A stretch of 64,000 nucleotides of DNA from Cylicocyclus nassatus (GCA_958299035.1 CATQJL010000223.1:55534302-55598301), one strand, 5' to 3'; counted from the first letter of the stretch, positions 52,163-63,206 are shown. Program-made: numbers and translations. Notes: generated from the letters alone by a model not told the origin.

Positions 52163-52260
52163 AATTAGAGTGGCGCTGGAGACCGCCCGTGAGAAAAGAC
52201 CGTCTCCCGAGGTGACGCACTGGTCTTATATAAATAAATAAGTAAATCTCGTTACACCCA

Positions 52261-53262
52261 GTTTAGCCGTGGCGTTTCTCGGTGACTAAGGTGCATAGGA
52301 TACACTTCGCGGTTCCCACTCTCAAACTTTTAGTGTACAAATAGGTATATGGGAGGAGCATAGAATGCGTCCGCCAAGCTTTGGCAATTATTTCCGTAGA
52401 TGGCATCTGTAGTGGTACTTATATAGTCAAAACCATAACTGATGGATCAGTTATGGTCACATGAAGTGACCACGATCATCTTTTACGGTCTTTGAGTTCG
52501 ATTGTCTTGCACATGTCTGAAACAAGCAAGTAACTAAGAGTTTACCATGATTTCATTCTAAACAAACAATAATGTATCTATCTATCGTGCTAAATGCATT
52601 GCTTCGTTATCGGACAGTGTGATGAATAGTGCTAAATTTTCATGGTTCCGATCTGATACTTACTTGATCTTACTTGGTTTTTCGGCAAAATAGCGTTAAA
52701 CAGTACTCGGCATTTCTTTGATGGACCGAACAGTTGTGACTCGGCCGTGAGCGGGGATGCTTACGTTGTACTGAATGTATATTGATGATTGTTACATGAT
52801 AACCTCAGATAGCCCAAAATGGATGACTTTAGAATTTTGAATGAACAATCACAGTCTATAAGTTGCGCCGGAGAATTGCCTTGGAAAGGCGTTTGGCTCT
52901 CTTACCTGAACACACAGCTAAACTTGAGTACTGCCACAGTGTAAATGAATGTATAATAAAATAGCCAAAGCGAGAGCTTGTTTTTGTGAACATTCTTCCT
53001 AGGAGAACACGAACGTGCAGTACATGTAGATATACATCCATAACCGGCGAATCTGTGCTACCGTTGCTGCTGCTCAAGTTGCCATTCCTTTCATTGTCAT
53101 GTAAGATATCCACAACTTCTTAATCCTCGGATAGAGTCACGCAATTTGATCGTAGCGATTCAATCGCTACAAGACAAGTGTAACAATATCAATGCATGCC
53201 GATCTTCTTGCATTTCGTTGTGACAGTTTTCCACTAATCGTGGATAATTATCACAACCGAAG
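52261..53262. other. Gene-free stretch
   Basis: No supported gene. A small hairpin (CATAACTGATGGATCAGTTATG, 52432-52453) and a tandem SATTCAATCGCTAC-type inversion at ~53146-53170 are the only structures noticed. Confidence 0.45.
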
Positions 53263-53264
53263 TA

Positions 53265-54044
53265 TTAGGTCGTTTCAAAAGTAATTTCGCTTTTTTCGAA
53301 CGGGCACCACAAGTGATGGAACAAAGGTTTCTAAGAGATCTTCGTAGCATTCGATGCAGAATTTCATCTTCATTCTAATAGTCATAATATTAATTATGAA
53401 CGTCTGCGATCCGTGCTTTTTGAGATGCTCAAGTTTCACAATTTTTTAAAACTTTCATATCAACCCTCCAAAAAGATGCAAGTAACGCCTTTATAGAGCA
53501 AACTCTACAGAATGCAAAACTACTTTTCTCTCCTTTCCGTATCTTGTCATACACTTTTAACAGAATTTTAACTGATGCTACAGATTTTCATACTTGGGCA
53601 GCTAAATCCTCGTAGAACATCAAAAGAAGAGCAGCTCAAATTCCGAAAAATTATGATGTTTGATACGATTGTGGCTGAGGTGGTCCTGCCAAAATCCGAT
53701 GGTTCTGTTAAAAAATCTTTTAAAGAATTACAGCGAGCTACGAGAAAGAGAAAAAAGTGGTACTGTATTCTATAAGGTTTACTCTATCAAATCGTTACTT
53801 GAACTCCTTTTGAGGATTGATATGAAAGTTTTGAAAAATCGTGAAACTTGACCATCTCAAAAAGCATGGGTCGCAGATTTTGGTTATTTTCTGAAAACTT
53901 ATTGGCTGTTTTGCAAAAATTTCATAACCGTTAGAAAGAGAATGAAATGTTGCATCGAAAGCTTCCAAGATCTCTCAGAAACCTTTGTTCCATCAAATGT
54001 GGCGCCCGTTTGAAAAAAGCGAAATTACTTTTGAAACGACCTAA
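53265..54044. mobile_element. Long palindromic mariner-type MITE, 780 bp
   Basis: It begins TTAGGTCGTTTCAAAAGTAA and ends with the exact complement; TA flanks both ends (53263-53264, 54045-54046). Complementarity is not limited to the ends: both arms share, in order, AAGCGGGC-like, ATGGAACAAAGGTTTCT, AGAGATCTT, TTTTTGAGATG.TCAAG and TTTCATATCAA.CCTC, so almost the whole element folds back (~370-bp arms). No transposase. Confidence 0.88.
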
Positions 54045-54073
54045 TACAGAAGATCGGCATGCAATGAACCGTA

Positions 54074-54305
54074 AAGGGCCGGGCATACTTCACGCGATTT
54101 TAGTCGCGACGCGATTTGGCAGTATTCTAACTGTCCATAGCTTACTATAAGCACAATTTAAATGTACAGAAGATAGGGCATTTTGTCAACCAACGTAAGT
54201 TATACGCACTATGCATGTGCAGTTCGCTAGTGTTGGACCTGAAGATTTCTGGCGAATTGCCAAATCGCGTCGCGACTGAAATCGCGTGAAGTATGCCCGG
54301 CCCTT
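54074..54305. mobile_element. MITE with AAGGGCCGGGCATACTTCAC ends
   Basis: Inverted termini of ~50 bp: AAGGGCCGGGCATACTTCAC..GCGATTTTAGTCGCGACGCG and the complement ending ..CCGGCCCTT. It is ~232 bp and non-coding. A decayed relative seems to be at 41690-41950. The flanks TA/TTA make a TA-type target possible. Confidence 0.75.
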
Positions 54306-54320
54306 AACGCTTGTCTTGTA

Positions 54321-54429
54321 GGCTGCGTTCATAGTGATTACGAAATCCGGGAACAGTTCCAGCACAGTGCTCGAACTGAGCGTTGTGCTGAGACTGTTCC
54401 CGGATTTCGTAATCAGTATGAGCGCAGCC
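54321..54429. mobile_element. 109-bp foldback MITE, copy 1
   Basis: GGCTGCGTTCATAGTGATTA..CCGGGAACAGT and its complement ..TATGAGCGCAGCC, with GTA on both sides (54318-54320, 54430-54432). The second copy is at 58298-58410. The centre reads CAGCACAGTGCTCGAACTGAGCG. Almost wholly palindromic. Confidence 0.8.
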
Positions 54430-54831
54430 GTAGCGATTGAATCGCGACGATCAAATGGCGTGAACTCTGTTCGAGGCCTTAAGCCTCTAAGGTGGTCAAA
54501 GTCATTTACCATCAGTGGGATCTCAAAGTTGTGAACTTTGTAGGCTTACCTTTGAGTCAAGTTAAACTAGTCGGCATATTTGAGACTAAACATGCCAGAA
54601 TCAAATCTGTTTCAGCCGTTAAGGAATCATTGCCGAAACGTTAACATGAGTGAACATCATAAGGCATTTGCGTGGCTTACAACAGAGTTCATAAATTTAT
54701 CACATCGTTGTTTAGAATGGAAAAATACTTCTAAACACTTTTTCATTGGAAGCAATGGTGTGATGGTTTGAAATAGAGGATTATGGAATTTCATTTTGGG
54801 AGTTACTGTGAAAAAGCTTGCTTGAAACAAT

Positions 54832-55795
54832 TTAGGCCTCGGGCAGAGTTCATCACCGCAATTACCCCAACAAGACAAGCAGCTAGAGTCTGTTGCAAGT
54901 CGATCACCTCAGACATTGGGAGCCGACGAGCCGCGGTCCCAAAAGGCCTTTCCAACTCGTCCGCGGCCTTAATTTGGAGGCATGGCAGGGGTGCTGCCGA
55001 CTCGCGGTCCTTCGTTCATGTCATTATCATTGCCCCGGCCGAGCCGCGGGAAGAAATAGGCTCACGCCTCAGCCGCTAAATTGATGATGGGGCGGAGCAT
55101 TGCAGCGGCTGAGCTGCGGACCAGAATCCGCGTAAGAAACTCTGGCACCAAAATCCGTGTAAGAACCTCCGGCCGAGGCTACGGCTCGGCCGCTCCTAGT
55201 GTCTTAGCGTGAAGGATACTTGCGTGATGTGCGACGCATGGTCAGGCTGCCCTCAATGTCCATAGCCTCGGGTGTATTTTCACTCTCTTGTACTGCAATT
55301 AATATGTTGTCCTGTAAACAACCTTGTGTAGCATAGCATCTGGCGTATGCAATCGGACTTGGCTTCGGAAGCTATTATACGTAGCTTCAGTATTTGTTCT
55401 GTTACTGTGTATTTTCTTATGTGCCAGTAAATAAAAGACAGTTCTACCATGTATCTGTGTGCGGCTGAGGCTATCAAAATTTATACGATTTAATGACAAA
55501 GGGGAGCGCTATAAATGTTGGGATAAGGCCCAATTAGGCCGGGATAAATAAACTACGGAAGGCCCGACAACTAGCGGCGGCCGAGCCGTGGGAGCTGCGA
55601 AATTCCAGTCAGAAAAGGGCTGCAGCTCGTCTGCTCCCAGTGTCTGAATCTTGCATCTCGGTTGTGATAGTTCTCCAATACGACCTATCGTGATTACATA
55701 TCATAACCGAAATGCAAGATGATCGGCATGCAATAGATTCGTACGTGTTTGTCTTGTTGGGAGAATCGCGGCGTGAACTCTGCCCGAGACCTTAG
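54832..55795. mobile_element. ~0.96-kb element with TAGGCCTCGGGCAGAGTTCA ends
   Basis: Left AGGCCTCGGGCAGAGTTCATCACCG..CCCCAACAAGACAAGC (54832-) pairs with the right end TTGTTGGGAGAATCGCGGCGTGAACTCTGCCCGAGACCTTA (to ~55795). The interior contains repeated GGCCGAGCCG..GG motifs (~54925-55200, 55570-55600), much more GC-rich than the flanks. A short related end is at 54455-54480. Open frames in this region are not supported as genes. Confidence 0.65.
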
Positions 55796-56065
55796 GTAAG
55801 ATTAGAAAAAAATGCAAAGCTGAAGACGGAGTCGCAAAGTCGGGTAAATGTAATAAATGCAGCTGAGCATGGGAGTGGAGTTTGGATCCCATGGATGACC
55901 CGCTTTGCTAGATCTAGAATCAGGTGCAAGTTAGCCTACTTCCATTGTTAGCTATTAGTTAACTAATGTGCTACCTATTTCGGGTGATGAGTATTTACGA
56001 CAATCAATATCAAGAGAGACGACCACTGTATTTTTTAATATTTAATGGCGGCGCAGGATAGTATA

Positions 56066-57029
56066 TTAGGTGGGTGCAAAAGTTCGTTCGCCGAATTTTC
56101 AAAAAATCATAACTTCCTTCGTTCTTTATGTATTTTCCTAATTTTACTTTTGTTTGAAAGAGGAATCCTTTCTCTTTATAACAGTATCTTTGACACGAAA
56201 TGGCGTGAGAAAGTTCGAGAGTTAGAAGAAATTGTATAAAATTACTCAAGATCGGCATTTTTTAAGCTGGATGACGAAAAATTGTGGAAGTATTATTGTT
56301 TGATAGAGAAATCTATGCTCATTACAATGGTACTTTTCCCATGAGTTGGAACGAAAAAGATCGAGAGTTAGGAGCAAATAAAGACAATTCCTTCAGTTTT
56401 GCAATTTTTGAGCATGCCCAAAAAACCCCAAAACGTCACAGAAAAGACGGAAAAATCAAGAATATAGCTTTTTTACCTTTTCTTTCTAGTTAAGCGAAAA
56501 TCGGACCAATTGAAAGCAATTTTGATTTTAGTGAAGAACACAGACCCGAAAATCTGGAAATATTACGAAAATCAAAACTGCTCTCGACTGGTCCGATTTT
56601 CGCTCAGTTAGAAAGAAAAGGGAAAAAACCTACATTCTTGATTTTTCCGTCTTTTCCGTGACGTTTTGGGGTTTTTTGGGCATGCTCAAAAATTGCAAAA
56701 GTGAAGGAATTGTCTTTATTTGCTCCCAACTCTCGATCTTTTTCGTTTCAACTCATGGGAAAAGTACCATTGTAATGAGCATAGATTTCTTTATCAAACC
56801 ATAATACTTCCAGAATTTTTCGTGATCCAGCTCAAAAAATGCCGATCTTGAGTGATTTTATACAATTTCTTCTAACTCTCGAACTTTCTCACGCCATTTC
56901 AAGTCAAAGATTTTTATGAAGAGAAAGGATTCCTCTTTCAAACAAAAATAAAATTAGGAAAATACATTGAGAACGAAGTAAGTTATGATTTTTTGAAAAT
57001 TCGGTGAACGAACTTTTGCACCCACCTAA
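56066..57029. mobile_element. Long palindromic mariner-type MITE, 964 bp
   Basis: TTAGGTGGGTGCAAAAGTTC at 56066 and the exact complement at 57029, with TA outside both ends (56064-56065, 57030-57031). The arms (~440 bp) stay complementary throughout: TCATAACTT.CTTCGTTC, GAAAGAGGAATCCTTTCTC, AATGGCGTGAGAAAGTTCGA, ATGCTCATTACAATGGTAC, GAGCATGCCCAAAAAACCCC, CGAAAATCGGACCA. The centre is near 56550. Small frames are by-products. A transcript would form a ~440-bp imperfect duplex. Confidence 0.9.
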
Positions 57030-57031
57030 TA

Positions 57032-58297
57032 TCTTTCGGGGAGGCGTGCAATAAAGAATTTTCTTAGATGAGGAATAGTGATAGAGCTGCCTGCGAAGGT
57101 TTTCTTTACATTGTGGGCTACTCACAAATTCGGAAATTAGCCTTTTTAGTTTGATTACCTCTGTTATTAGTGCCTCTAGCAGACAAGTAGAGAAATGCTA
57201 TATACGCTAACATATAATTTTCAGAAGATTAGGAAAAGAAAGGGTCACTGCATCAGGATAGATATTGTGCAAGAAGTATCTGGCTGCCACATTACAACGG
57301 ACATATTGAACGAAACTGTTCTTCTATACACAGATTATTTGGATGACGTGAGTACGAGTACATTTTGCAATCATCTTTAACTAAAAGTAATTTGTGTGAA
57401 CAAAACTTTGAAGCATAAACAAACTATAGATCGAATTCATCTTCTTTGGCAATTTCCTGGAGTCGTAAGTCTGGTTTAAAAGCGTTGAAACAGCGCAAAC
57501 CTTCTCATAGAAGGAAAGTAAGTCACAAAACTTATCTTCCTAGTAGCCCGAATTATTCCAACTTTCTCAGTTTGGTGATCTTGCTCACAATTATCAAAGC
57601 TAAACTACTGTTTTACATCAAAGTCGTTTATTTTTGTCAACTCAAAAAAAAACATCGCGAAAGTGTGCCCCACAATCCCGTTGTGCTAACTTGTTCCCAA
57701 TGAGAGTAATTAAGACTCTACTTTCTTGACATCCTAGCCAATGTTGCTAAAAATTTACTTCACATGTCGCATCAGAATCATGCTCACAAGGGAAGCAACT
57801 TTAGTCGAAATGGTTTTTTTTACATGACACCTACATCACTAGATGCGTCTTGAACAGTAATATCAAATCTGCTTGCCTTTTTTGCGGAGCAATTCAACGA
57901 AAGAAGTTGTATGTGTTTTAAGTCCAAATTTGCCATGCTAGTGGCACAAAGTCAAAGAAAAGCGCTATGCAAAAACAGCTGAAAGTGGGTATACAGATTT
58001 GTATCATGTATGCTGAGTACAAGGAAGAAACACGGCCTTTGATTTCGCTCTTTTTGTACACCTTTTCGCTAATCACTCAAATCTCTGAACCCTCACAACT
58101 TCTTTCGGAAAGTTGTTCTGCAGGAAAGGAAGAAAATTGGAATCCCGTTCAATGCTCAACCAAGTGATGTAGGACCATATGGAAAGGTATTCTTACCAAG
58201 AAGGTTTCCCTTGTCACTGCCAGAATTCTTAACGCATTTGCGAGCTCATTTGTCTACGAACGCCGCAAAGTTCTGTCACATGTGATTATCCTCTCTA
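57032..58297. other. Gene-free stretch
   Basis: AT-rich, no supported gene and no clear repeat. Short frames on the plus strand (57446-57703, 57967-58167) show no family features. Confidence 0.45.
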
Positions 58298-58410
58298 GGC
58301 TGCACTCTCACTCATCCGAAAATTTGGGAACCGTACCAGTTCCAGCACAGCGCTCGAACTAAACGCTTGCTGGAACTGTTCCGAACTTCCGGATCAGTAT
58401 GAACGCAGCC
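58298..58410. mobile_element. 113-bp foldback MITE, copy 2
   Basis: GGCTGCACTCTCACTCATCC ... GGATCAGTATGAACGCAGCC, with CTA/TTA outside. It shares the central CAGCACAG(C/T)GCTCGAACT phrase with the copy at 54321. Confidence 0.78.
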
Positions 58411-58487
58411 TTAGCCGAAACCAAAATAGTTAGGACTCACTAGTCTGGTTGACTTTTATGGACCGTCACCTTCAGGTTGAGCCAGAT

Positions 58488-58790
58488 TGTGCGACGTACA
58501 TCGCGTACGCGGCGCAGTCTGGTCCAATCTGCACTAAGATAACCTGTGATTCACCTGGCCTCGCACCAGGAAGGCAGGGCTTTGTGACCTAATAGAAGCC
58601 ACTCGCGTCCGCGACGCGCCTGCGTCTCTCTTGCGCGAATGCTTTCTGATCACTACCTAGCATAAGGTCACGAAGCCTCGCCTTCCCGAAGCCAAGTCAG
58701 TTGAAAATGGTATGCCACAACGCTGTGTGTCGCATATTGCATCAAATATCGCGTACGCCGCGCAGTCTGACCCAATTCTTTGTCAGAGCT
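58488..58790. repeat. GC-rich repeat with two hairpin ends
   Basis: The segment CCAGATTGTGCGACGTACATCG..GTACGCGGCGCAGTCTGG (58488-58528) is itself palindromic. A similar TCGCGTACGCCGCGCAGTCTGACC lies at ~58750-58775. Between them GAAGCC/GGCTTC and TGACCTAATA/CATAAGGTCA are inverted. This looks like a MITE with subterminal hairpins; exact ends were not resolved. Confidence 0.5.
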
Positions 58791-59072
58791 ATGAAGGTTA
58801 AAATTAATTTTAAGCACAAGAGCAAGGTTATACTACAGTGCTGGACATAAATGTAAAGACACCCTAGAAATTGTCGTAATTTGCGTTCTTGCTAATGAAT
58901 CTGTTTGAAACTTTGCTATGTAGTGCGCATTTTAGCCCACCATGACCCTTCAAAACGGCTTCCGATTTTGTTGAGTTCGAACGGAGAAAAATAGAAAAAG
59001 TCGAAAAACATCCTACCGAAAGATGGACAAAATTATAAAGACACCTGTTTTTTGAACAGCATTGCGTCCCTG

Positions 59073-59411
59073 TGTTGATGATTTATGTATCATCAACCTC
59101 AACAATTCTATAATCCTAATAGCTCACGGGTATTCCCCACAGGCTACATTCCCCAACCGCTTATATTTAAGTGCCGAATCACTCACCAATGAGTGGCACC
59201 TATCTTTCAGGGGCCGCGCCAAGCCGCGGCATCCTCTTTCTTACATATATTTCCTGGACATTCCGATTGTGCACGGGTCAGCTCCGCCTTACTACCTATA
59301 TAAGGAGCCCCCAATTGTATTATAGGTTGCTCCCCCCGGTTCAACACCGGGTTCGTCTGTGGATAAATTATTATCGACACCACTATCGCCTACGACACTT
59401 GGTTCCCACCA
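59073..59411 (+). repeat. 5' LTR of the BEL element
   Basis: It starts TGTTGATGATTTATGTATCA, whose TGATGA..TCATCA forms a terminal hairpin, and ends GGTTCCCACCA. By eye it differs from the 3' LTR by four substitutions and two 3-bp indels. A TATA box (TATATAAG, 59297-59304) is present. Confidence 0.88.
59297..59304 (+). promoter_or_regulatory. TATA box in the BEL 5' LTR
   Basis: CCTATATAAGGAGC, conserved in the 3' LTR (~63598). The expected LTR promoter. Confidence 0.6.
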
Positions 59412-59432
59412 AATTGGTGCATCGACCAGTGA
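59412..59432 (+). other. Putative primer-binding site of the BEL element
   Basis: AATTGGTGCATCGACCAG follows the LTR end; TGG starts two to three bases in. tRNA identity not determined. Confidence 0.45.
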
Positions 59433-59509
59433 AGCCACCTCGTATTCTATCTGCAACCGGAGGAATCGAGGCCAGAAGACCCGCGTGGCAGGAAGAAGAA
59501 CCAACCGAC

Positions 59510-59990
59510 TATCTGAAAATCTTTGTGTATCCTTTTCGTAAGCGATCCAAAGAGGTGTAAGAGAAATCGGAAGGAATACCACTGACTATCTGAAAATCTC
59601 TGTGCATCCTTTTCGTAAGTGATCCAGAGAGGTGTAGGAGAAATCAGTCGGTCGTATGAACTATTCTTGAAAACTCTCTGTGCATCCTTTTCGCAAGCGA
59701 ACCAGAGAGTGGGAAAGAATCAGTGTTACCACACAACCACAGACAACTTGGAAACTTTCTGTGTATCCTTTTCGTAAGTGATCCAGAAAGTGAAAGAGTA
59801 GTCAAGTGGAGCACATAATCACATTAATACGTGAAACTTTCTGTGTATCCTTTCCGTAAGTGATCCAGAGAGCGAAACAAATTTTGTGAGTGCTGCACAT
59901 AACCACATAAGACCGTGAAACCTTCTGTGAATCCTTTTCGTAAGTGATCCAGAGAGCGGAACAAATTTTTGTGGGTGCAAATTTCCGATC
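59510..59990 (+). repeat. Minisatellite in the BEL leader (about six ~80-bp units)
   Basis: Each unit carries GAAA(A)CTTTCTGTGTATCC then TTTTCGTAAGTGATCCAGAG followed by a variable 35-45 bp. Units begin near 59514, 59590, 59667, 59748, 59832 and 59917; a more diverged seventh (CTCTCGCGAATCCTATCC) begins near 60000. They lie between the primer site and gag, where packaging signals normally reside. Confidence 0.85.
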
Positions 59991-60365
59991 AATTCATAGA
60001 TCTCTCGCGAATCCTATCCAAGGACCGGAGATCAATATATTGAGATTTGAAAGGAAGGTAACTTGAGTCACAAGAGCTCATTTTGCCAAAAAAGTCAAAG
60101 TTCGACCAAGAACTCTTGACTTAAAGGATTGAAACCCAATCTTTATCTGGTCAAGGTCCAAGCCACCTTAAAAGTCAGCACAGCGTTCAAGCCACCCAGG
60201 CACGCCTGCTCATCAGAGATCAGCACACACCTGTCTCTATTTAACAACACCACTAACGAGCCTGCAAGTTTGCGAAAACCTCGCTAACTTGTACATTGAA
60301 GAAACAGCAAAGCAACCAACTTGCTGTAGGACAAAACGAATAGAAGTCGGAATTGAAATTCGAAG

Positions 60366-60743
60366 ATGGCCGCACTTCAACTTTTCAAAATCAGGATCAA
60401 CAATGCCTGCAAACTCGTAAAATCGCACGAGTCACAAATCAATGACATTGATGTTCCCTTCACATTTCCTGCGATAAAAGAACAATGTGAGTTGTACATT
60501 AAAGAGAAGACAGGAGTAATAACTAATCTCCTAAATTCTTTGCATAACGCAATGAAGCTCCAAGAAACGCAAACCAGTGCCGCTATGGAGTACATCAACA
60601 CACGGAATGATGAGAAAGAAAGGGAAAAGCTAATGACAGAACTCAGCAAACAATTACAGCTTGAATCATTCGATCTAGAAGTGGTTGTAGTGGAATGGCA
60701 GACTAGGAAACAGTTCAGACAGCATGAACTGAGGGGCAAATGA
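60366..60743 (+). CDS. gag: BEL Gag, N-terminal part
   Basis: 125 residues starting at the ATG at 60366 (MAALQLFKIRINNACK), 72 codons of charged helical sequence followed by EREKLMTELSKQLQLESFDL. This coiled-coil-like start is typical of BEL/Pao Gag. The frame stops at 60743, and the conserved continuation is in another phase, so an indel lies near 60740. Confidence 0.75.
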   Translation: MAALQLFKIRINNACKLVKSHESQINDIDVPFTFPAIKEQCELYIKEKTGVITNLLNSLHNAMKLQETQTSAAMEYINTRNDEKEREKLMTELSKQLQLESFDLEVVVVEWQTRKQFRQHELRGK

Positions 60744-60780
60744 CACTTTTGCATATCCTAGTATTCCGAGCCAGTCAGTC

Positions 60781-61254
60781 AGCGAGATAGGAAGAAGCTC
60801 AACAACGGAACGAAGTGAACGCCAGATCAATATCCGGAAACCGCTCTTAGAGATTCCTACATTCTCTGGCGACTTCAGAGAGTTCAACAGTTTTTGGACA
60901 GTGTCTGAATCACTCATTCACTGTGACGAAGACCTATCGGATGGCGACAAATTCCTTTTTCTGAGGCAAGCTCTCAAAGGAAAAGCTGCTGCGGCTCTGA
61001 ACTACATCCCCGTCGTTGGAGACAAGTACAAGACGGCCATAGACATCCTGAAGAAGCACTTTGACCGGTCTGCCAACATGGCATATATACTCATCAACGA
61101 AATCGAACAAGTTCATGGAGCAAAAGACAATCCCGAAAGTTGCCGAGAAACTTTCGAAGCAATCAATTCACGGATCATCCACTTGGAACAAACTGGAATG
61201 AAGATGAGCGCAGATAGAATTTGGCGCAGAATGATTCTGTCCAAGTTTCCCTGA
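60781..61254 (+). CDS. gag: BEL Gag, central DUF1759-like region
   Basis: The phase open from at least 60781 reads LLEIPTFSGDFREFNSFWTV, then DGDKFLFLRQALKGKAAAAL and AIDILKKHFDRSANMAYILI: the region known as DUF1759 in BEL/Pao polyproteins. The stop at 61254 follows SKFP; the natural continuation PEDICATVIQKETV is one base out of phase (61254-61260). Capsid role is inferred from the family. Confidence 0.82.
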   Translation, partial: SEIGRSSTTERSERQINIRKPLLEIPTFSGDFREFNSFWTVSESLIHCDEDLSDGDKFLFLRQALKGKAAAALNYIPVVGDKYKTAIDILKKHFDRSANMAYILINEIEQVHGAKDNPESCRETFEAINSRIIHLEQTGMKMSADRIWRRMILSKFP

Positions 61255-61372
61255 AGACATCTGCGCAACCGTCATACAGAAGGAAACCGTATGTGGCGAT
61301 CACTTCGATGTTTCCGAGATTCTAGACGCAATCGACGACATCATCTTTCTTCGGGAAACGACCGCACTAACG

Positions 61373-61657
61373 ATGAAGACACTGCTTCCAAGCACCTCAC
61401 ATACGGGCGGCCATCAGGACACAGATAATGATTCGGAATGGGAAGAAGAGAGAGGAAATCTCGAGCAATCTCCATTTCCTACGAGCAGCAGTCATCATTT
61501 GCAAGTCTCTAGGATGCAGCGAAGAACCAACTCAAATCATCGAAAAGCAAATGAAGTACAGGTTGCACGAAGCCCGTCGTACAGAACCGAAGTCTGCAGC
61601 TCAAGCAAAGAACTACCGTCGTGCGCCAAAGCGTACTCCAAATGGCGTCGGCAATGA
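61373..61657 (+). pseudogene. BEL Gag-protease linker, frame-broken
   Basis: The frame from 61256 (FDVSEILDAIDDIIFLRETT) continues to 61657 with an acidic Glu/Asp-rich and then Ser/Arg-rich stretch, while an overlapping phase (61428-61706) reads a different Arg-rich sequence. The zinc knuckle expected here (CX2CX4HX4C type) is not readable. Probably further indels. Confidence 0.5.
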
Positions 61658-62004
61658 TATTCAACGAGGAACATTGGGATTATCAACCCACAACAATACT
61701 GATTGACTCCGGCGCCCAGCGAAGCTTTATCAAATCAAAACGTAGTGAAGAGCTCAAGCTGCCAGGCAGCCAAACGACGTCATTCACCACATCAGGAATA
61801 GGAGAGTTGAAAGAGACATTTAGTTCCAATGAAGTACAAATCACTTTGAAAGGCCTTTACAGTGCAAACAAGCTCAAGAAGATATCAGTGCATACGAAAG
61901 AGAAGCTGACTACCGAACTACAACACAGCACATCTCACGGATGCAGATGTCCGCTTCATTTCTGGCAAAAACTTGACGATAGCTCAAGATACGCTCACCC
62001 ATAA
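61621..62004 (+). CDS. BEL aspartic protease (DUF1758-like)
   Basis: 127 residues. TILIDSGAQRSFIKSKRSEE contains the active-site DSGA; FTTSGIGELKETFSSNEVQI follows as in the BEL protease family. After 61900 the phase is wrong (His/Ser-rich). The second half (PELIIGQDLLNLV and LPSGLILTPTIFGYVISG) reads in other phases at ~62015-62140. Damaged. Confidence 0.78.
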   Translation: MRQSVLQMASAMIFNEEHWDYQPTTILIDSGAQRSFIKSKRSEELKLPGSQTTSFTTSGIGELKETFSSNEVQITLKGLYSANKLKKISVHTKEKLTTELQHSTSHGCRCPLHFWQKLDDSSRYAHP

Positions 62005-62070
62005 AGCGCCTCGCCTGAACTCATTATTGGACAAGATCTTCTCAACCTCGTCACTGTTCACACCGAAACA

Positions 62071-62724
62071 GTGCTCAAGCTTCCTTCGGGACTCATCTTA
62101 ACCCCAACCATCTTTGGATATGTCATATCCGGTACAAGCCGTACCAACGTAAGCACAGAGATCGTTGGCACTTTTGGTTGTACATCAACGACGCAGGAAG
62201 CCTCCAAATCCGCCCCTCACCCTCAACGACACGTCAAATGGCTGACAACGAAGAAAAGGGGCACCAATTTCAACGAAAGCACAACACGTGCAATCAACAG
62301 GAGAATTCCCCAAGCGCATGCTGAAGCAACATCTCAAAAGACAACGGAGTTGTTACCGAAAAAGAGGAAAAGCCGAACAGCTGCTTTTAACCGCGAAGCT
62401 AAGGCAGACAGACAACGTTGGCTGTCCAAAGTTCGCTGCATATTAGGCTCTAGTTCCAGCTCCAATAGGAGGAATGCGAATGGAACTCTTGCCAGAACAC
62501 TCCAACCGACGTCGCAAGCTAAGTTAAAGATGAGGGACATGCCGAAGACCACACATCACAAACATCTGATCACGAAAACGCCGGCTATCACGAAGACAAT
62601 CACCGACGACGATTCTGTCAAGTCAAAATCGACGAGAGCAGATCCGACGAGGAAGAAGAGACGACGAAAGGCGAAGCCACACTACGGAACAGCAACCACC
62701 AACCACTACAACTGTTCGCCGTAA
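62071..62724 (+). pseudogene. BEL downstream frame, protease end then unrecognised basic tail
   Basis: The first ~30 codons (LKLPSGLILTPTIFGYVISG) are the end of the protease domain. After about 62200 the frame is Lys/Arg/Thr/Ser-rich with no RT motif (no YVDD, no fingers motif). Either the phase is lost or this is unrelated sequence joined by deletion. RT, RNase H and integrase are missing. Confidence 0.6.
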
Positions 62725-62751
62725 ATTCCCTTCTGTCTGTAGCTCCCATAA

Positions 62752-63142
62752 GTATGACTCAGTGGCGTACCCAGGATTTCGGCTCGGGGGGGGGGGGCGC
62801 GACAAAAAATTTTTTCTAAAGAAGGTGCGTGGCTAGCCACGCACTCCGAAAAAATTTTTGGGGTGCTTCTCAAAACTTTTGCGGGCCCCCGACTCCTAAA
62901 ATCTGGAAAAAGGGGGCGTGGCGTTAGCCACGCCCCCGAAAAAAATTTTTTTACAAGGCTAATTTGATTTTTTTAAATTTTTTAAAAATTATTTTAATTA
63001 TTTACAAAAATAAACAAGTCACTTGCACATTTTTATAACCCATATAAGTAACTTTCAAAAATTTCGCGACCCATTCTCGGGGGGGGGGCGCGCGCCCCCC
63101 CCCCCCCCGCCCCCCTCCCCTCGGTACGCCACTGGTATGACT
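62752..63142. mobile_element. hAT-type MITE with perfect 8-bp target duplication
   Basis: The body is 62760-63134 (375 bp), starting CAGTGGCGTACCCAGGATTT and ending ..GGTACGCCACTG. GTATGACT is duplicated at 62752-62759 and 63135-63142. CAGTGGCGTA is a widespread hAT terminus. It contains two homopolymer-rich blocks (G run ~62787-62797; mixed G/C run ~63079-63120) and a hairpin GTGGCTAGCCAC/GTGGCGTTAGCCAC. It inserted into the BEL element, so it is younger than BEL. Confidence 0.9.
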
Positions 63143-63206
63143 AAGTCTACACAATTCTATGCATGTGTTGTATTTGTGCCTACATTAACTTCTTGCTTGC
63201 TCGTCC

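Larger units (their letters stand above)
49945..52260 (-). mobile_element. Penelope-like retroelement (RT + GIY-YIG), decayed
   Basis: Three overlapping minus-strand frames give N-terminal region, reverse transcriptase and GIY-YIG endonuclease in the order typical of Penelope-like elements. No LTRs or poly(A) define the ends; I set them by the coding span plus a hammerhead-like motif downstream. Frame changes at ~51700 and ~51300 make it inactive. GC content is higher than the flanks, consistent with coding origin. Confidence 0.85.

Noticed and set aside
56045..56493. Short plus-strand frames in the palindromic MITE
   Set aside because: They have mirror counterparts on the other strand and no family features.
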